Below, one piece after another: positions 8,163 through 17,495 of a stretch of DNA of 64,000 nucleotides. The notes under the pieces are model-generated. The model saw only the letters and a list, made by a program, of their open reading frames with translations. It ran no database searches and was not told the DNA's origin. Numbering within the stretch: the stretch's first letter is position 1; every line of letters starts with the position of its first letter. Position numbers and translations under genes: made by a program. Source of the DNA: an uncultured Veillonellaceae bacterium (GTDB lineage: Bacteria; Bacillota; Negativicutes; Veillonellales; Veillonellaceae); contig CAMBIX010000001.1 of assembly GCA_945867815.1 (NCBI GenBank), forward strand, positions 124,001-188,000. The letters are read 5' to 3'.

Positions 8163-9172
8163 TGTATAGACTTTTTTGCTTAGGCTTTATCTGCTTTTGG
8201 GGGCTTTTGGGGTTCGGTATTCTTGCTTTTAGCTATACGAATGGGGAGTCAATAAGCTTAGCTAATTCACTGGATGAAGGGTATCAACAAATAAGGCTGA
8301 AAAATTATACGAGTGAAGGAAAAGAAAAAAACTTGTCCTATCGCGTGCCCATAAAACGAGTGCTTAGTACCTATCCAGGGGCTACAGAAGTACTCATTCA
8401 ATTAGGGTTAGCCCAACACATTGTAGGTACGGTAGCTTCCTATGGTTCAGAACCTTTGGTCTATAGACAAAGATATGCGGCCCTTCCTCTAATTAGTGCT
8501 CCTTATGTGCCTACACGAGAGGAAGTGCTGGCCTTACATCCCGATTTAGTCATTGGCTGGTCCCACCACTTTAATCCGGATGCTTTAGGGAGTATAACCT
8601 ATTGGAATCATAGGGGAATTAATACGTACATAGTGCCTGCCACCGTAAGGAGAGGCCATCCTAGTTTGGAAAATACGGTATATCCCTTTATAGCTGATAT
8701 GGGCGTCTTATTTGGCGCCAAGGAGCGTGCGGAAACATACATTAGTCAGTTGAAACGTAGGGTACAGCAAGTAACCGACAAACAAGATAAGTTGGGAAAG
8801 AAGCCTAGCGTCATTATTTTGCAGTCTTATGGGCAAGGCAAGTATAGTCTCTATGGGCCAACCTATATTATTGATGATGTTGTTTCCAAGGCAGGTGGTA
8901 AAAATTTAGTAAGGAAGCAGATGTCGTCTGTGGGACCAGAACATGTTTTAGCTTTTGATCCAGATTACATTATTTATGTGTATTTAGATAAAGAAGGCAC
9001 AACAAAACTTGAGGCTATAAAGGCATTAGAAGCAGATAGAGCCTTGTCACATATGACAGCTATACAAAAGAAGCGTATCATTCCAGTTTCTTTTAGTGAT
9101 GTGAATAACGGTAATGGACGATTAGTGGATGCCTTAGAAGATATTGCTGCTGGATTTCAGGAAAATAGATAG
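8159..9172 (+). CDS. Periplasmic substrate-binding protein, FepB/BtuF (helical backbone) family
   Basis: Completes the first importer. The N-terminus has a hydrophobic segment (FWGLLGFGILAF) acting as a signal sequence or anchor; there is no clear lipobox. The body matches the periplasmic-binding family with TYPGATEVLIQLGL, PTREEVLALHPDLVIGW and VGPEHVLAFDPDYIIY. The ATG overlaps the ATPase stop (ATGA), so it is translationally coupled. It would deliver a chelate captured after outer-membrane passage through the TonB receptor encoded next. Ligand unknown. Confidence 0.9.
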   Translation: MMYRLFCLGFICFWGLLGFGILAFSYTNGESISLANSLDEGYQQIRLKNYTSEGKEKNLSYRVPIKRVLSTYPGATEVLIQLGLAQHIVGTVASYGSEPLVYRQRYAALPLISAPYVPTREEVLALHPDLVIGWSHHFNPDALGSITYWNHRGINTYIVPATVRRGHPSLENTVYPFIADMGVLFGAKERAETYISQLKRRVQQVTDKQDKLGKKPSVIILQSYGQGKYSLYGPTYIIDDVVSKAGGKNLVRKQMSSVGPEHVLAFDPDYIIYVYLDKEGTTKLEAIKALEADRALSHMTAIQKKRIIPVSFSDVNNGNGRLVDALEDIAAGFQENR

Positions 9173-9263
9173 GTTGAATAGCTGAGTATTAATGGTAAGT
9201 AGACATAATTAGTTAAATAAAATCTTGGAGTTGAAAGTGTTTGGTTAGTTAGGAGAAGAAGCG

Positions 9264-11207
9264 ATGAGAAATAAAATAGGTATAAGAAAAAAGAATTGTT
9301 TGCTTTTAGGTGCGTTACTTGCCATGAATAGTGGATTTTCGTTTTCTTATGCGGCAACACCTATGGCTGATGAAATTTATGATTTAGGTGGAAGTACGAT
9401 TATAACAAAAGTAGTAACAGCCGCTCGTACGGAACAAACAAAGGTAGACGTTCCAGCAGATGCAACGGTTATTGATACAAAACGGATTGAAGAAGGTCAT
9501 TATACAAATGTATCAGACGCCTTAAAAGCCAATCAAGTACCGGTCGTACAAAATGGCTATGCTTCTTATCCTGTATTAAATGGGGATACAAGGGTCTTAG
9601 TCATGGTAGATGGGCGGCCTATGAATTGGAATCACTTAGTAGTTAGTGGTGATGATAATGCTGTAAATATTGATCAAATCCCTATGGCTAATGTTGAACG
9701 TATAGAAGTTGTTAAAGGACCAAGTTCCTCCCTGTATGGGGAAAAGGCTGTAGCTGGGGTTATTAATATTATTACTAAAAAAGCGCAGCCAGGTAATATA
9801 ACAAAGTTGCGTGCTGAGTACGGGTCTTGGAATGAGCGGAATTTTGGATTTTCTACATCTGGTGGTGATGAAACAAATCGCTATAGTTTAACTTATACAA
9901 AAGAAAAACGAAGTGATTTTAAGTACAAAAGTCATTTCGATGGTAATCGTAGCTTTACCTTTCCTGATTCTTATTATGACCGGAATAAGGTAACCGCTCG
10001 TTTTGATCATTATTTTTCAGATGACCGTTTAAGTTTGGATTTATCGCGCTTTGAAGGTAAGGATGGCTTTGGTATTTACTTGAGTGATCCCGCTAAAAAT
10101 AAGGCCTATGGTAATGGAAGTCGAAATCATACGAATGATGGATCGTATGGAGTAACCTATACATTTGGGGCTAAGACTGATGGAGAAGGCACCTTTATTA
10201 GGGCCTATCGCAATACAGAAAAGACGGATTCGCCTTTCGCTTTAACTCCTTATAGTCATAATTTAAGTAAGGATACTTTTGAAGGGCAGAAAACATGGAA
10301 GTTAAATACGCATACTATTATAGCGGGTACGACTTATACAAATGAACATATTCGAGAAAATAATGATGGCGTAGGTTTTAATAAATCCGCTTATGTAGCA
10401 GCCGCTTATGCAGAAGATAAGTGGGATTTTTATCCTACCTGGTCAGTTAATTATGGCACAAGATATGAGCATCACAATACATTTGGTAGTGATTGGACCT
10501 CTCATGTGGGATTAAATAAGAAGTTATCGAAAGATACACATGCTTATATTTCATGGGGACAGGCTGTTAACAATCCAACCTTAAAAATGATGTATGCTGA
10601 CAGTCCCTATATGTTAGGTAATCCCGACTTAAAACAAGAAAAGTCCTATACAACGACAATAGGGATTGACAGCCAGCTTACTAATAAATTAAGTCTATCT
10701 GCTAGTGCTTTTGAAAGCCGCTTGAAAGACGCTCTTGATTGGCAGTGGAATCCAGCAACTGGTAAGACAAGTTACTTTAATGTAAATCGGGAAAAGAGAC
10801 AAGGCTTAAATTTGTCGGCTAATTATCACTTCAACGATAATTGGTCTCTTAATGCGGGTTATACCTTTATGAAGATTCGCCAACAAGGAGCTGTTGGTGG
10901 TTATGTAAATGATCCCGATAATCGACAGCCAAATTATTATCATATGAATATTCGGTGGCAGAAAAATAAATGGTCTGCGGAAATGGCCTTTATTTATGTA
11001 ACAGGGCGCTCTGTGGCTAGATATAGCAGCAACTCTTATTTAAATGTGGATGCAAATGTGAATTATCAAGTAAATAAAAATCTAAAAGCCTATATGAAGG
11101 GCTACAACTTATTAAATCGGGCCTATGAAATTACCCCTTACATGATTATTGGGGCTTATCCAATGCCAGGACGGCATGTAGTAGGCGGTGTTGAGTATAC
11201 ATTCTAA
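9264..11207 (+). CDS. TonB-dependent outer membrane receptor (CirA/BtuB-like)
   Basis: A 647-residue ligand-gated outer membrane beta-barrel. Cleavable signal peptide (about residues 1-30, SYAA), then EIYDLGGSTIIT and KVVTAARTEQ, a TonB-box-like stretch. The plug domain includes VLVMVDGRPM and IPMANVERIEVVKGPSSSLYG followed by AGVINIITKKA. The barrel has many alternating aromatic strands and ends in Phe (VGGVEYTF), the usual outer-membrane insertion signal. The start has GGAGAAGAAG upstream. It sits between the first importer and exbB, supporting joint action; ligand is probably a siderophore or heme-like chelate. Confidence 0.95.
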   Translation: MRNKIGIRKKNCLLLGALLAMNSGFSFSYAATPMADEIYDLGGSTIITKVVTAARTEQTKVDVPADATVIDTKRIEEGHYTNVSDALKANQVPVVQNGYASYPVLNGDTRVLVMVDGRPMNWNHLVVSGDDNAVNIDQIPMANVERIEVVKGPSSSLYGEKAVAGVINIITKKAQPGNITKLRAEYGSWNERNFGFSTSGGDETNRYSLTYTKEKRSDFKYKSHFDGNRSFTFPDSYYDRNKVTARFDHYFSDDRLSLDLSRFEGKDGFGIYLSDPAKNKAYGNGSRNHTNDGSYGVTYTFGAKTDGEGTFIRAYRNTEKTDSPFALTPYSHNLSKDTFEGQKTWKLNTHTIIAGTTYTNEHIRENNDGVGFNKSAYVAAAYAEDKWDFYPTWSVNYGTRYEHHNTFGSDWTSHVGLNKKLSKDTHAYISWGQAVNNPTLKMMYADSPYMLGNPDLKQEKSYTTTIGIDSQLTNKLSLSASAFESRLKDALDWQWNPATGKTSYFNVNREKRQGLNLSANYHFNDNWSLNAGYTFMKIRQQGAVGGYVNDPDNRQPNYYHMNIRWQKNKWSAEMAFIYVTGRSVARYSSNSYLNVDANVNYQVNKNLKAYMKGYNLLNRAYEITPYMIIGAYPMPGRHVVGGVEYTF

Positions 11208-11225
11208 AAGGAGTTTAAGAAAACG

Positions 11226-11843
11226 ATGGAAATTTTTGCTTTATTTCAAAAAGGCGGTCTAGTTATGTGGCCCCTACTTATTTGTTCTATTATTGCTATT
11301 TGCATTTTGATTGAACGTATTCGCACTTATCGAGCAGCCAAATCAAATGTAGAGACATTAAAAGTTGAGATTAAAGAGTCTTTAGCGAAGGGACAGATAG
11401 ATAGTTTAAGAAAAGCGGCTGAAAAGGATGGCGGTGTAGCTGGACAACTTTTATATACGGCTCTAGAAGGCAAAGGTTCTTTAGAGGAACAACAAGCTCT
11501 TATTTCTGGCACAGCAGCAACAATTGAGGGACGTTTGCGTGCTCATCTTAATTATTTAGATACGATTGTTACCTTAGCTCCTTTATTGGGCTTGTTAGGA
11601 ACGGTAACGGGCATGATTTCTGCTTTTAGTGTAATGAATATTACGGATGGACAGCCGTTTGCTATTACTGGTGGCGTAGGGGAAGCCTTAATTGCGACAG
11701 CTACAGGCCTTTGTGTAGCTATTCTGGCTCTAATCATTCATACCTATTTAGCACAGCAGCAGGATGGGTTAATTACGGATATGGAAGAGGTAGCTAATAC
11801 CTATATAAGTACCTTATCAGAAGGTGATCGTCATGCAATTTAG
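11226..11843 (+). CDS. exbB: ExbB, proton channel subunit energising TonB
   Basis: MotA/TolQ/ExbB family inner-membrane protein of 205 residues with three transmembrane segments: GLVMWPLLICSIIAICILI near the start, TLAPLLGLLGTVTGMISAF in the middle and ALIATATGLCVAILALII near the end. The conserved LGLLGTVTGMI and IATATGL helices line the proton path in the family. It starts 18 bases after the receptor with AAAGGAG upstream and overlaps exbD. Works with ExbD and TonB to power both receptors. Confidence 0.95.
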   Translation: MEIFALFQKGGLVMWPLLICSIIAICILIERIRTYRAAKSNVETLKVEIKESLAKGQIDSLRKAAEKDGGVAGQLLYTALEGKGSLEEQQALISGTAATIEGRLRAHLNYLDTIVTLAPLLGLLGTVTGMISAFSVMNITDGQPFAITGGVGEALIATATGLCVAILALIIHTYLAQQQDGLITDMEEVANTYISTLSEGDRHAI

Positions 11844-12237
11844 GAATTTACGTACTACAAGTAAACCGCGTCTGATGATTATCCCTATGATAGATATTAT
11901 TTTCTTCCTCTTGGTGTTCTTTATGATGAGTATGTTATCTATGGTGGTACAGCGGTCTATGCCTGTGCAATTACCAGCGGCGTCAGCAGGTGCTGCTGAT
12001 TTACAAAAAAAGATACCCATTACCATTACTTCTGATGGCACACTCTATATAGAAGATAAGAAATCAACTATCGATGGTATGGCTCGTTATATGCAGGCTG
12101 AACAGGCTAAAGGAGAAGATGTAACTGTTATTGTAAGAGCCGATACGCATGCGCAATATGGTATATTTGTGAATGTGTTGGACACATTGAAAAAATTAAA
12201 GATTACTAAAATTGCTGTAGCTACGGAAGCGCAGTAG
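11833..12237 (+). CDS. exbD: ExbD, biopolymer transport protein
   Basis: ExbD/TolR family: a short cytoplasmic head, one transmembrane helix beginning with the functional Asp (IPMIDIIFFLLVFFMM), then a periplasmic domain ending with a VNVLDTLKKLKITKIAV segment typical of the family. I chose ATG 11833, nine bases after AGAAGG; an in-frame GTG at 11824 lies inside that Shine-Dalgarno. Overlaps the end of exbB by 11 bases, implying coupled translation. Confidence 0.95.
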   Translation: MQFRNLRTTSKPRLMIIPMIDIIFFLLVFFMMSMLSMVVQRSMPVQLPAASAGAADLQKKIPITITSDGTLYIEDKKSTIDGMARYMQAEQAKGEDVTVIVRADTHAQYGIFVNVLDTLKKLKITKIAVATEAQ

Positions 12238-12247
12238 GGAGGGTTCT

Positions 12248-12955
12248 ATGAAAATAGAAAGACAACCTACTAAGACTAAAGAAAATCCGTTTGCTCATAT
12301 TTATAAAAAACGGTGGAAAACCGCCTTAGGCATAGCTGTCTTTGTTAGTGGCGCTTTATTTATTTCTTTTGGCCAGTGGTTAGAGGTAGGTGCCTCTAAT
12401 CAGGAACTGCCAGAGACGGTTGAAATATCTATGGCAGCGGTACCGCAAACTAATAAGGGATCTAAGGTAGAGGTACCTAAAGAATCTAAAGAAGCGATTA
12501 AGCCGTTAACGGAGAAAGAAATAGAAGCTATTCATAATGGGGTGCCTATTGAAAAAGTTATTGAAGAGCCAGCAAAAGTACAAAATAGGACTGATGCAAA
12601 TAATAAAAATAGCACGGAAGAGCAGGTAAGTGAGCAAGGTAATGCAGTACAAGGCGTGGAGAAGGCAGCAGTAGAAGCGAAGCCAGAACACGAGCCAGAA
12701 ATAACGGCACCAACGGTCTTATCTATATCGCAACCAGAAGGTGATGGCCAGCATACAGGAACGGTGCGGGTGGTTATTGATATAGATGCTAATGGCAATC
12801 CCGTAGGAGCAAGCGCTGTATCTGGGCCAGAGGCATTGTATGCTAGAAGTGAAGCGGCGGCTATGCAAGGCTCTTTCAGTCCTAAGCGAGTGGACGGACA
12901 AGGTGTACCGGCTAGAGTAGCTTGGGCTTTTCAGTATACGATTAGTAATCAATAA
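12248..12955 (+). CDS. tonB: TonB energy transducer
   Basis: A 235-residue TonB-type protein: cytoplasmic N-terminus, single transmembrane segment (WKTALGIAVFVSGALFISF, about residues 25-45), a Glu/Lys/Ala-rich periplasmic linker rather than the proline-rich spacer of enteric TonB, and a C-terminal TonB domain (TVRVVIDIDANGNP to VAWAFQYTI). The usual transmembrane SxxxH motif is not evident. Gene order receptor-exbB-exbD-tonB and ten-base spacing make the identification firm. Bridges inner-membrane ExbBD to the receptors. Confidence 0.92.
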   Translation: MKIERQPTKTKENPFAHIYKKRWKTALGIAVFVSGALFISFGQWLEVGASNQELPETVEISMAAVPQTNKGSKVEVPKESKEAIKPLTEKEIEAIHNGVPIEKVIEEPAKVQNRTDANNKNSTEEQVSEQGNAVQGVEKAAVEAKPEHEPEITAPTVLSISQPEGDGQHTGTVRVVIDIDANGNPVGASAVSGPEALYARSEAAAMQGSFSPKRVDGQGVPARVAWAFQYTISNQ

Positions 12956-13084
12956 ATCACTGTAAAAATTTTGTAGTGAGATTTCTATAAGTTAAGGTTG
13001 CTTTGAAAAGCCAGTTTAGTCCCTTAGTGGCTATATTTAAAAGAAAAGTTATAGTTTAGACGTAAAGGAGATAATGTACCTTAG

Positions 13085-15310
13085 GTGAAGACAAATATAT
13101 TGAGAAAAAGAATTGTATTAGGCTTATTAACGAGCGGCCTAGCGATATCTACGCTTGCTGGTAGTGTTATGGCGGCTGATGAAGAAATTTATGACTTAGG
13201 TAGTTCCACTATTATTACTAGTGTTCAAAAGGAGCCGGAAAGAGTTGAAGCAATAGCACCTGAGGCAGAACCGAAACATGATATTGTCTCTGGTGGGCAA
13301 GTGGCACGTAGTGGTAATTATGGTATGCTAGGAAATCGTGACTCCTTAACGACACCTTTTACAGTCACTAGTTTTACTAATCAAGCCATAGCCGATACAC
13401 AGGCTCAGACCGTTAATGAACTTATTGAAAATGATGCATCCACAAGTAATCAGACTTTATCAAGTGCCTCTCAGGCTTGGTCTATACGCGGTTTCCGTTC
13501 GACCCAGCAAGATGTTTCCTTTAATGGTCTATATGGGGTAGCCCCTCGTTTTTATTCGGGTATAGAAGGTGTTGAGCGGGTTGAGCTGTTAAAAGGACCG
13601 GCAGCCTTACTATATGGCATGGCTCCTAATGGCAGGACCTCTGGAGGTAATATTAATTATGTACCTAAACATGCACAAGGAGGTAAAAATCAAAATTCTC
13701 TGACCTTGGCTTATGGTGATGGCAAACAATTTTCACAAAATTTAGACATAAGTGAACGTTCCTTAGATAATAAGTGGGGCTTACGCTTAAATGCCTTTCA
13801 TACCAATGGTAGTGGCTATTTCCCTGATGAAATGAAAAAGGCTACATCGACGACGATAGGACTGGATAGAAAAGGAAGTCATTCTAGATTCTCATTAGAC
13901 TTAGGTTATGCCTTTCAAGATGTAGAAAATCCTCAGTACCGTGTGACGTTAAATAAGGGACAACAAAGTCTTTTGCCAAGTGCAGACCATAATAAAAACT
14001 ATGGTGGTATAGGCACTTATCGGGATATTACCGAAAAGTATGGAGTGGCTCGTTATGAATACGATTTTAATAAAAATCTAATGGGCTATGTAACAGCTGG
14101 TATGCGTATTACTGATTTAAATAGTATTACCAGTTCCTTTAAAATTATGAATACAGACTGGAATAAAACAGGTAGTGTTAACTCCCAATGGAGTCGTACC
14201 AATTCTACTGATAAGAGTAACTCTCAAGAAGTAGGCTTACGTGGTAAATTTAATACAGGCTCTTTAAAGCATGAATTGATTTTTGCTGTTAATCGTTATG
14301 ATATGAGGGTCGATCGCTTAAAGGGTGCTAATATCACTAAGAAAAATATTAGTTTTACGAGTCCTGAATGGGGGTTTGGCTATACAGGAGATGGTAAACC
14401 AGGCACTAATACCTGGAATCGAGCTCGACATACAGGAGCAGCCCTAACAGATGTGATGACAACAGCGGATGATAAATGGACCTTTATTGTTGGTGGTCGA
14501 TATCAGAAAATAAAAGAGAGTACTTATGAAGTTAATCATAATAAGGGTACTGTAACAGATACCCTATATGATACGCATGCGTGGACACCAGCCTTTGGCC
14601 TTGTATATAAGGTAAGTCCTAGCGCATCAGTCTATGCTAATTATATAGAAGGCTTGGCTGCAGGAGACATTGTTGGATCTGGCTATGCTAATGAAGGTCA
14701 AATGTTAAGTCCTTATAAGACCAAGCAGTATGAGGTAGGAGCTAAATTTGATTTTGGACGGTATTTAGCTACTCTTAGTGCCTTTGTCATTCGCCAAAAT
14801 GGGGCTATGGATGACAATGAGAATGGGCAGACATATTTAAGAAGTTCAGAAGTTCGTCACCGTGGTATTGAAGCCTCTATTATGGGTGAACCGATTAAGG
14901 GTACACGCGTAATGGCTGGTCTCATGTTTTTAGATGCGACATATATGAAGGCTACGGATAAGAATGGTGGTAATTATGCAGGCAAGAGAGAGTTCGGCAT
15001 TCCTCGTTGGACATCGGTTATTCGGGTAGAGCAGGATATTAAAGGTGTCAAAGGGTTAAGCCTTAATACACGGTTAACCTATAATGGGTCTGCCTATTAT
15101 AATTCAGCTAACAACGTTAAGGTACCACAGTGGATCCGTTGGGACTTAGGTGCTAAATATGAATTTACTGGTTGGGGGCATCCAATGATTATTCGAGCTG
15201 ATGTATACAATGTAATGAATAAGTCCTATTGGATTGCTTTGCAAGATAATAATGGTTTATTTACAGGAAAAGGACGAACGGGCGTCATTTCCTTAGAGAC
15301 TAAATTTTAA
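13085..15310 (+). CDS. TonB-dependent siderophore receptor
   Basis: A 741-residue outer membrane receptor of the siderophore class. Signal peptide ends near SVMAA; then EIYDLGSSTIIT, nearly identical to the segment in the other receptor. The plug has TPFTVTSFTNQAI, SIRGFRSTQQD and GVERVELLKGPAALLYG followed by GGNINYVPKHA, characteristic of ferrichrome/pyoverdine-type receptors; the barrel ends in ISLETKF. The codon before the GTG at 13085 is a stop, so the start is this GTG or the TTG at 13100; the best Shine-Dalgarno (AAGGAGA) is rather far (about 16 bases). A terminator follows. Confidence 0.93.
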   Translation: MKTNILRKRIVLGLLTSGLAISTLAGSVMAADEEIYDLGSSTIITSVQKEPERVEAIAPEAEPKHDIVSGGQVARSGNYGMLGNRDSLTTPFTVTSFTNQAIADTQAQTVNELIENDASTSNQTLSSASQAWSIRGFRSTQQDVSFNGLYGVAPRFYSGIEGVERVELLKGPAALLYGMAPNGRTSGGNINYVPKHAQGGKNQNSLTLAYGDGKQFSQNLDISERSLDNKWGLRLNAFHTNGSGYFPDEMKKATSTTIGLDRKGSHSRFSLDLGYAFQDVENPQYRVTLNKGQQSLLPSADHNKNYGGIGTYRDITEKYGVARYEYDFNKNLMGYVTAGMRITDLNSITSSFKIMNTDWNKTGSVNSQWSRTNSTDKSNSQEVGLRGKFNTGSLKHELIFAVNRYDMRVDRLKGANITKKNISFTSPEWGFGYTGDGKPGTNTWNRARHTGAALTDVMTTADDKWTFIVGGRYQKIKESTYEVNHNKGTVTDTLYDTHAWTPAFGLVYKVSPSASVYANYIEGLAAGDIVGSGYANEGQMLSPYKTKQYEVGAKFDFGRYLATLSAFVIRQNGAMDDNENGQTYLRSSEVRHRGIEASIMGEPIKGTRVMAGLMFLDATYMKATDKNGGNYAGKREFGIPRWTSVIRVEQDIKGVKGLSLNTRLTYNGSAYYNSANNVKVPQWIRWDLGAKYEFTGWGHPMIIRADVYNVMNKSYWIALQDNNGLFTGKGRTGVISLETKF

Positions 15311-15343
15311 TCATTTTAGTTAAATCAGTTATAGGAAAGAGCT

Positions 15344-15373
15344 ACCGGCAGATCGATTTTGCCGGTCTTTTTT
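15344..15373 (+). terminator. Terminator after the second receptor
   Basis: ACCGGCA and TGCCGGT enclose a 9-base loop and are followed by CTTTTTTT. Confidence 0.85.
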
Positions 15374-15451
15374 CCATTTTTCGGTAAGGGCTAGGGCGTA
15401 ATGAATAGGCTCTGATTAAGTTATAAAGGAAAACAGTAGGTAAGGAATTGT

Positions 15452-16483
15452 ATGGCTAATTATATGCATAAGGTAAGCAAACAAAATTTAATACAATTAA
15501 ATATAATGGGGTGGGGCCTACTTTGTTTAGTAGGCTTAGGTTTGCTTTCTTGTGTCTCTTTGTATGTAGGTGCTAAATCCATTCCTTTTGAGACGATAGG
15601 GAAAGGCCTTTTTTATTATCAAGCCAGTAATCCCTCGGAAGTTATTGTACACACCTTGCGGTGGCCTCGATTATTAGCGGCTATTATTTGTGGTGTTAGC
15701 TTTTCTGTTTCTGGTGCTTTGATGCAAGGACTAACTAATAATCCTATGGCTAGTCCCTCCATATTGGGTATTAATAGCGGAGCGGCTTTTGGCTTAGTAG
15801 TAGCTATGATATTGTATCCCATGGCAGCACTTCCCCTTTTAATTATTGCTTCTTTTTTAGGGGCAGCCTTAGCGGTGAGTTTAATTTTTTTCTTGAGTTC
15901 TCGGGTAAGGCAGAATGCTACGCCTGTCTTTTTAGCCTTAGCAGGGACAGCCGTAAGTGCTGTCTTTGTAGCTCTTACACAGATACTAGCACTCATTTTT
16001 GATGTAGCTCAAGATTTAAGCTATTGGACAGCTGGTGGTATTAGTGGTGTACGGTTAGAGCAAATAGAAGTTATTGCGCCGTTGACTTTTTGTGCCTGTT
16101 TATTGGCCCTATATTTATCTAAATCAATAACACTTCTTAGCTTTGGTCAAGAGGTAGCGGTTGGACTAGGAAGTCATTTGAAGCGTGTTCGGTGGATAAG
16201 TGGATTTACAGTTTTACTCTTAAGTGGAACTGCGGTGGCCTTGGCCGGCCCGATTGGCTTTGTTGGATTAGTTGTACCCCATATAACCAGACAGTTAGTG
16301 GGCGTTGACTATAGAAAGGTCATTCCTTTTTGTGCCTTATTAGGTAGTTTGCTTGTGATAGGGGCTGACATTGTATCCCGATTAGTCAATCCACCTTATG
16401 AAACACCGCTAGGTGCAATTACAGCTTTACTTGGTGTACCTTTTTTTATCTGGTTGGCTAATCGTAAAGGTGGTAGAGACTAA
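15452..16483 (+). CDS. FecCD-family ABC permease, first of a pair
   Basis: Second importer's first permease, 343 residues with about nine membrane segments. Motifs: LRWPRLLAAIICGVSFSVSG, NNPMASPSILGINSGAAFG, GPIGFVGLVVPHITR and TPLGAITALLGVPFF. It and the next gene form a heterodimeric permease pair of the FepD/FepG or FhuB-half type, unlike the first importer which has a single permease gene. Start ATG 15452 is preceded by GTAAGGAA. Confidence 0.92.
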   Translation: MANYMHKVSKQNLIQLNIMGWGLLCLVGLGLLSCVSLYVGAKSIPFETIGKGLFYYQASNPSEVIVHTLRWPRLLAAIICGVSFSVSGALMQGLTNNPMASPSILGINSGAAFGLVVAMILYPMAALPLLIIASFLGAALAVSLIFFLSSRVRQNATPVFLALAGTAVSAVFVALTQILALIFDVAQDLSYWTAGGISGVRLEQIEVIAPLTFCACLLALYLSKSITLLSFGQEVAVGLGSHLKRVRWISGFTVLLLSGTAVALAGPIGFVGLVVPHITRQLVGVDYRKVIPFCALLGSLLVIGADIVSRLVNPPYETPLGAITALLGVPFFIWLANRKGGRD

Positions 16484-17487
16484 TGGCAGCTTCCAATAAA
16501 TTTTATTTGTGGAGTCTAGGGCTATTTTTGTTTCTAGTGGTCCTTTTCTTTTTATCTATAAGTACGGGCATTCTTGACATCTCTTTTTTTAAGGTGCTTT
16601 ATATCCTGCTTGGACAGGGTACAGAAGGCGAACGATTAACGATTTTTGATTTTCGTCTTGTTCGTGCTTTGTTGGCTATTTTTATAGGCATGGGATTAGC
16701 CTTAGCAGGCACTGTCTTTCAGACCTTATCCCATAATGAACTAGCTAGTCCCAGCTTGTTAGGTATAAATGCAGGAGCCGGATTGGCAATCATTTTGTCT
16801 ATTTATCTTTTGCCGCTTACGTGGAGTTTGCCTATTTGGGGATTACCTATAGTGGCTATTATAGGAGCCTTAATGACGGCTTCAGGCATATTTTATTTAG
16901 CTTATGGCAGGGAGCACGCCTTATCGGCTAGACGCCTAATTTTGACAGGTATTTCTGTAGCAGCAGGCATCCATGCAATCGAACTTTTATTAATTGTTCG
17001 ATTAGATCCAAGTCAATTTCACCAGGTGAATACTTGGATTATAGGGACAATTTCAGGAAATACATGGATTCATGTGTGGTTATTAGGTCCCATTGTCTTT
17101 TTAGGCGGTCTTTTTTTATACGCCAATTATATGGATTTAAATATATTGAGTCTTGCTGATGAAACGGCTGTAGGTCTAGGCCTTTCTCTACTTAGTAAAA
17201 GGGTCATTTATTTAATAACAGCCACAGTTATAGCTGCTTCTTGTGTAGCTATAGGGGGGAGTATCGCTTTTGTTGGACTACTATGCCCTCATATAGCTAG
17301 ACGAATGGTTGGCCCTAATCATAAGTATGTCTTACTTTTGTCGGCTTTACTTGGTGGCAGTTTAGTTTTGGGAGCGGATTTTATAGCTCGCACGGTTATA
17401 GTACCAGATGAACTTTTAGTTGGTCTTATTGTATCGCTTATAGGGGCTCCTTATTTTTTATATGTGTTAGTAGAGTCAAGAGGATAA
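16483..17487 (+). CDS. FecCD-family ABC permease, second of a pair
   Basis: A 334-residue integral membrane permease with the same fold: FDFRLVRALLAIFIGMGLAL, HNELASPSLLGINAGAG, GSIAFVGLLCPHIARRMVG and LLVGLIVSLIGAPYF. The ATG overlaps the TAA of the preceding permease (TAATG), so the two are made together and likely form a heterodimer. Substrate inferred as ferric siderophore from the adjacent siderophore-type receptor. Confidence 0.92.
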   Translation: MAASNKFYLWSLGLFLFLVVLFFLSISTGILDISFFKVLYILLGQGTEGERLTIFDFRLVRALLAIFIGMGLALAGTVFQTLSHNELASPSLLGINAGAGLAIILSIYLLPLTWSLPIWGLPIVAIIGALMTASGIFYLAYGREHALSARRLILTGISVAAGIHAIELLLIVRLDPSQFHQVNTWIIGTISGNTWIHVWLLGPIVFLGGLFLYANYMDLNILSLADETAVGLGLSLLSKRVIYLITATVIAASCVAIGGSIAFVGLLCPHIARRMVGPNHKYVLLLSALLGGSLVLGADFIARTVIVPDELLVGLIVSLIGAPYFLYVLVESRG

Positions 17488-17495
17488 AATAAAAC

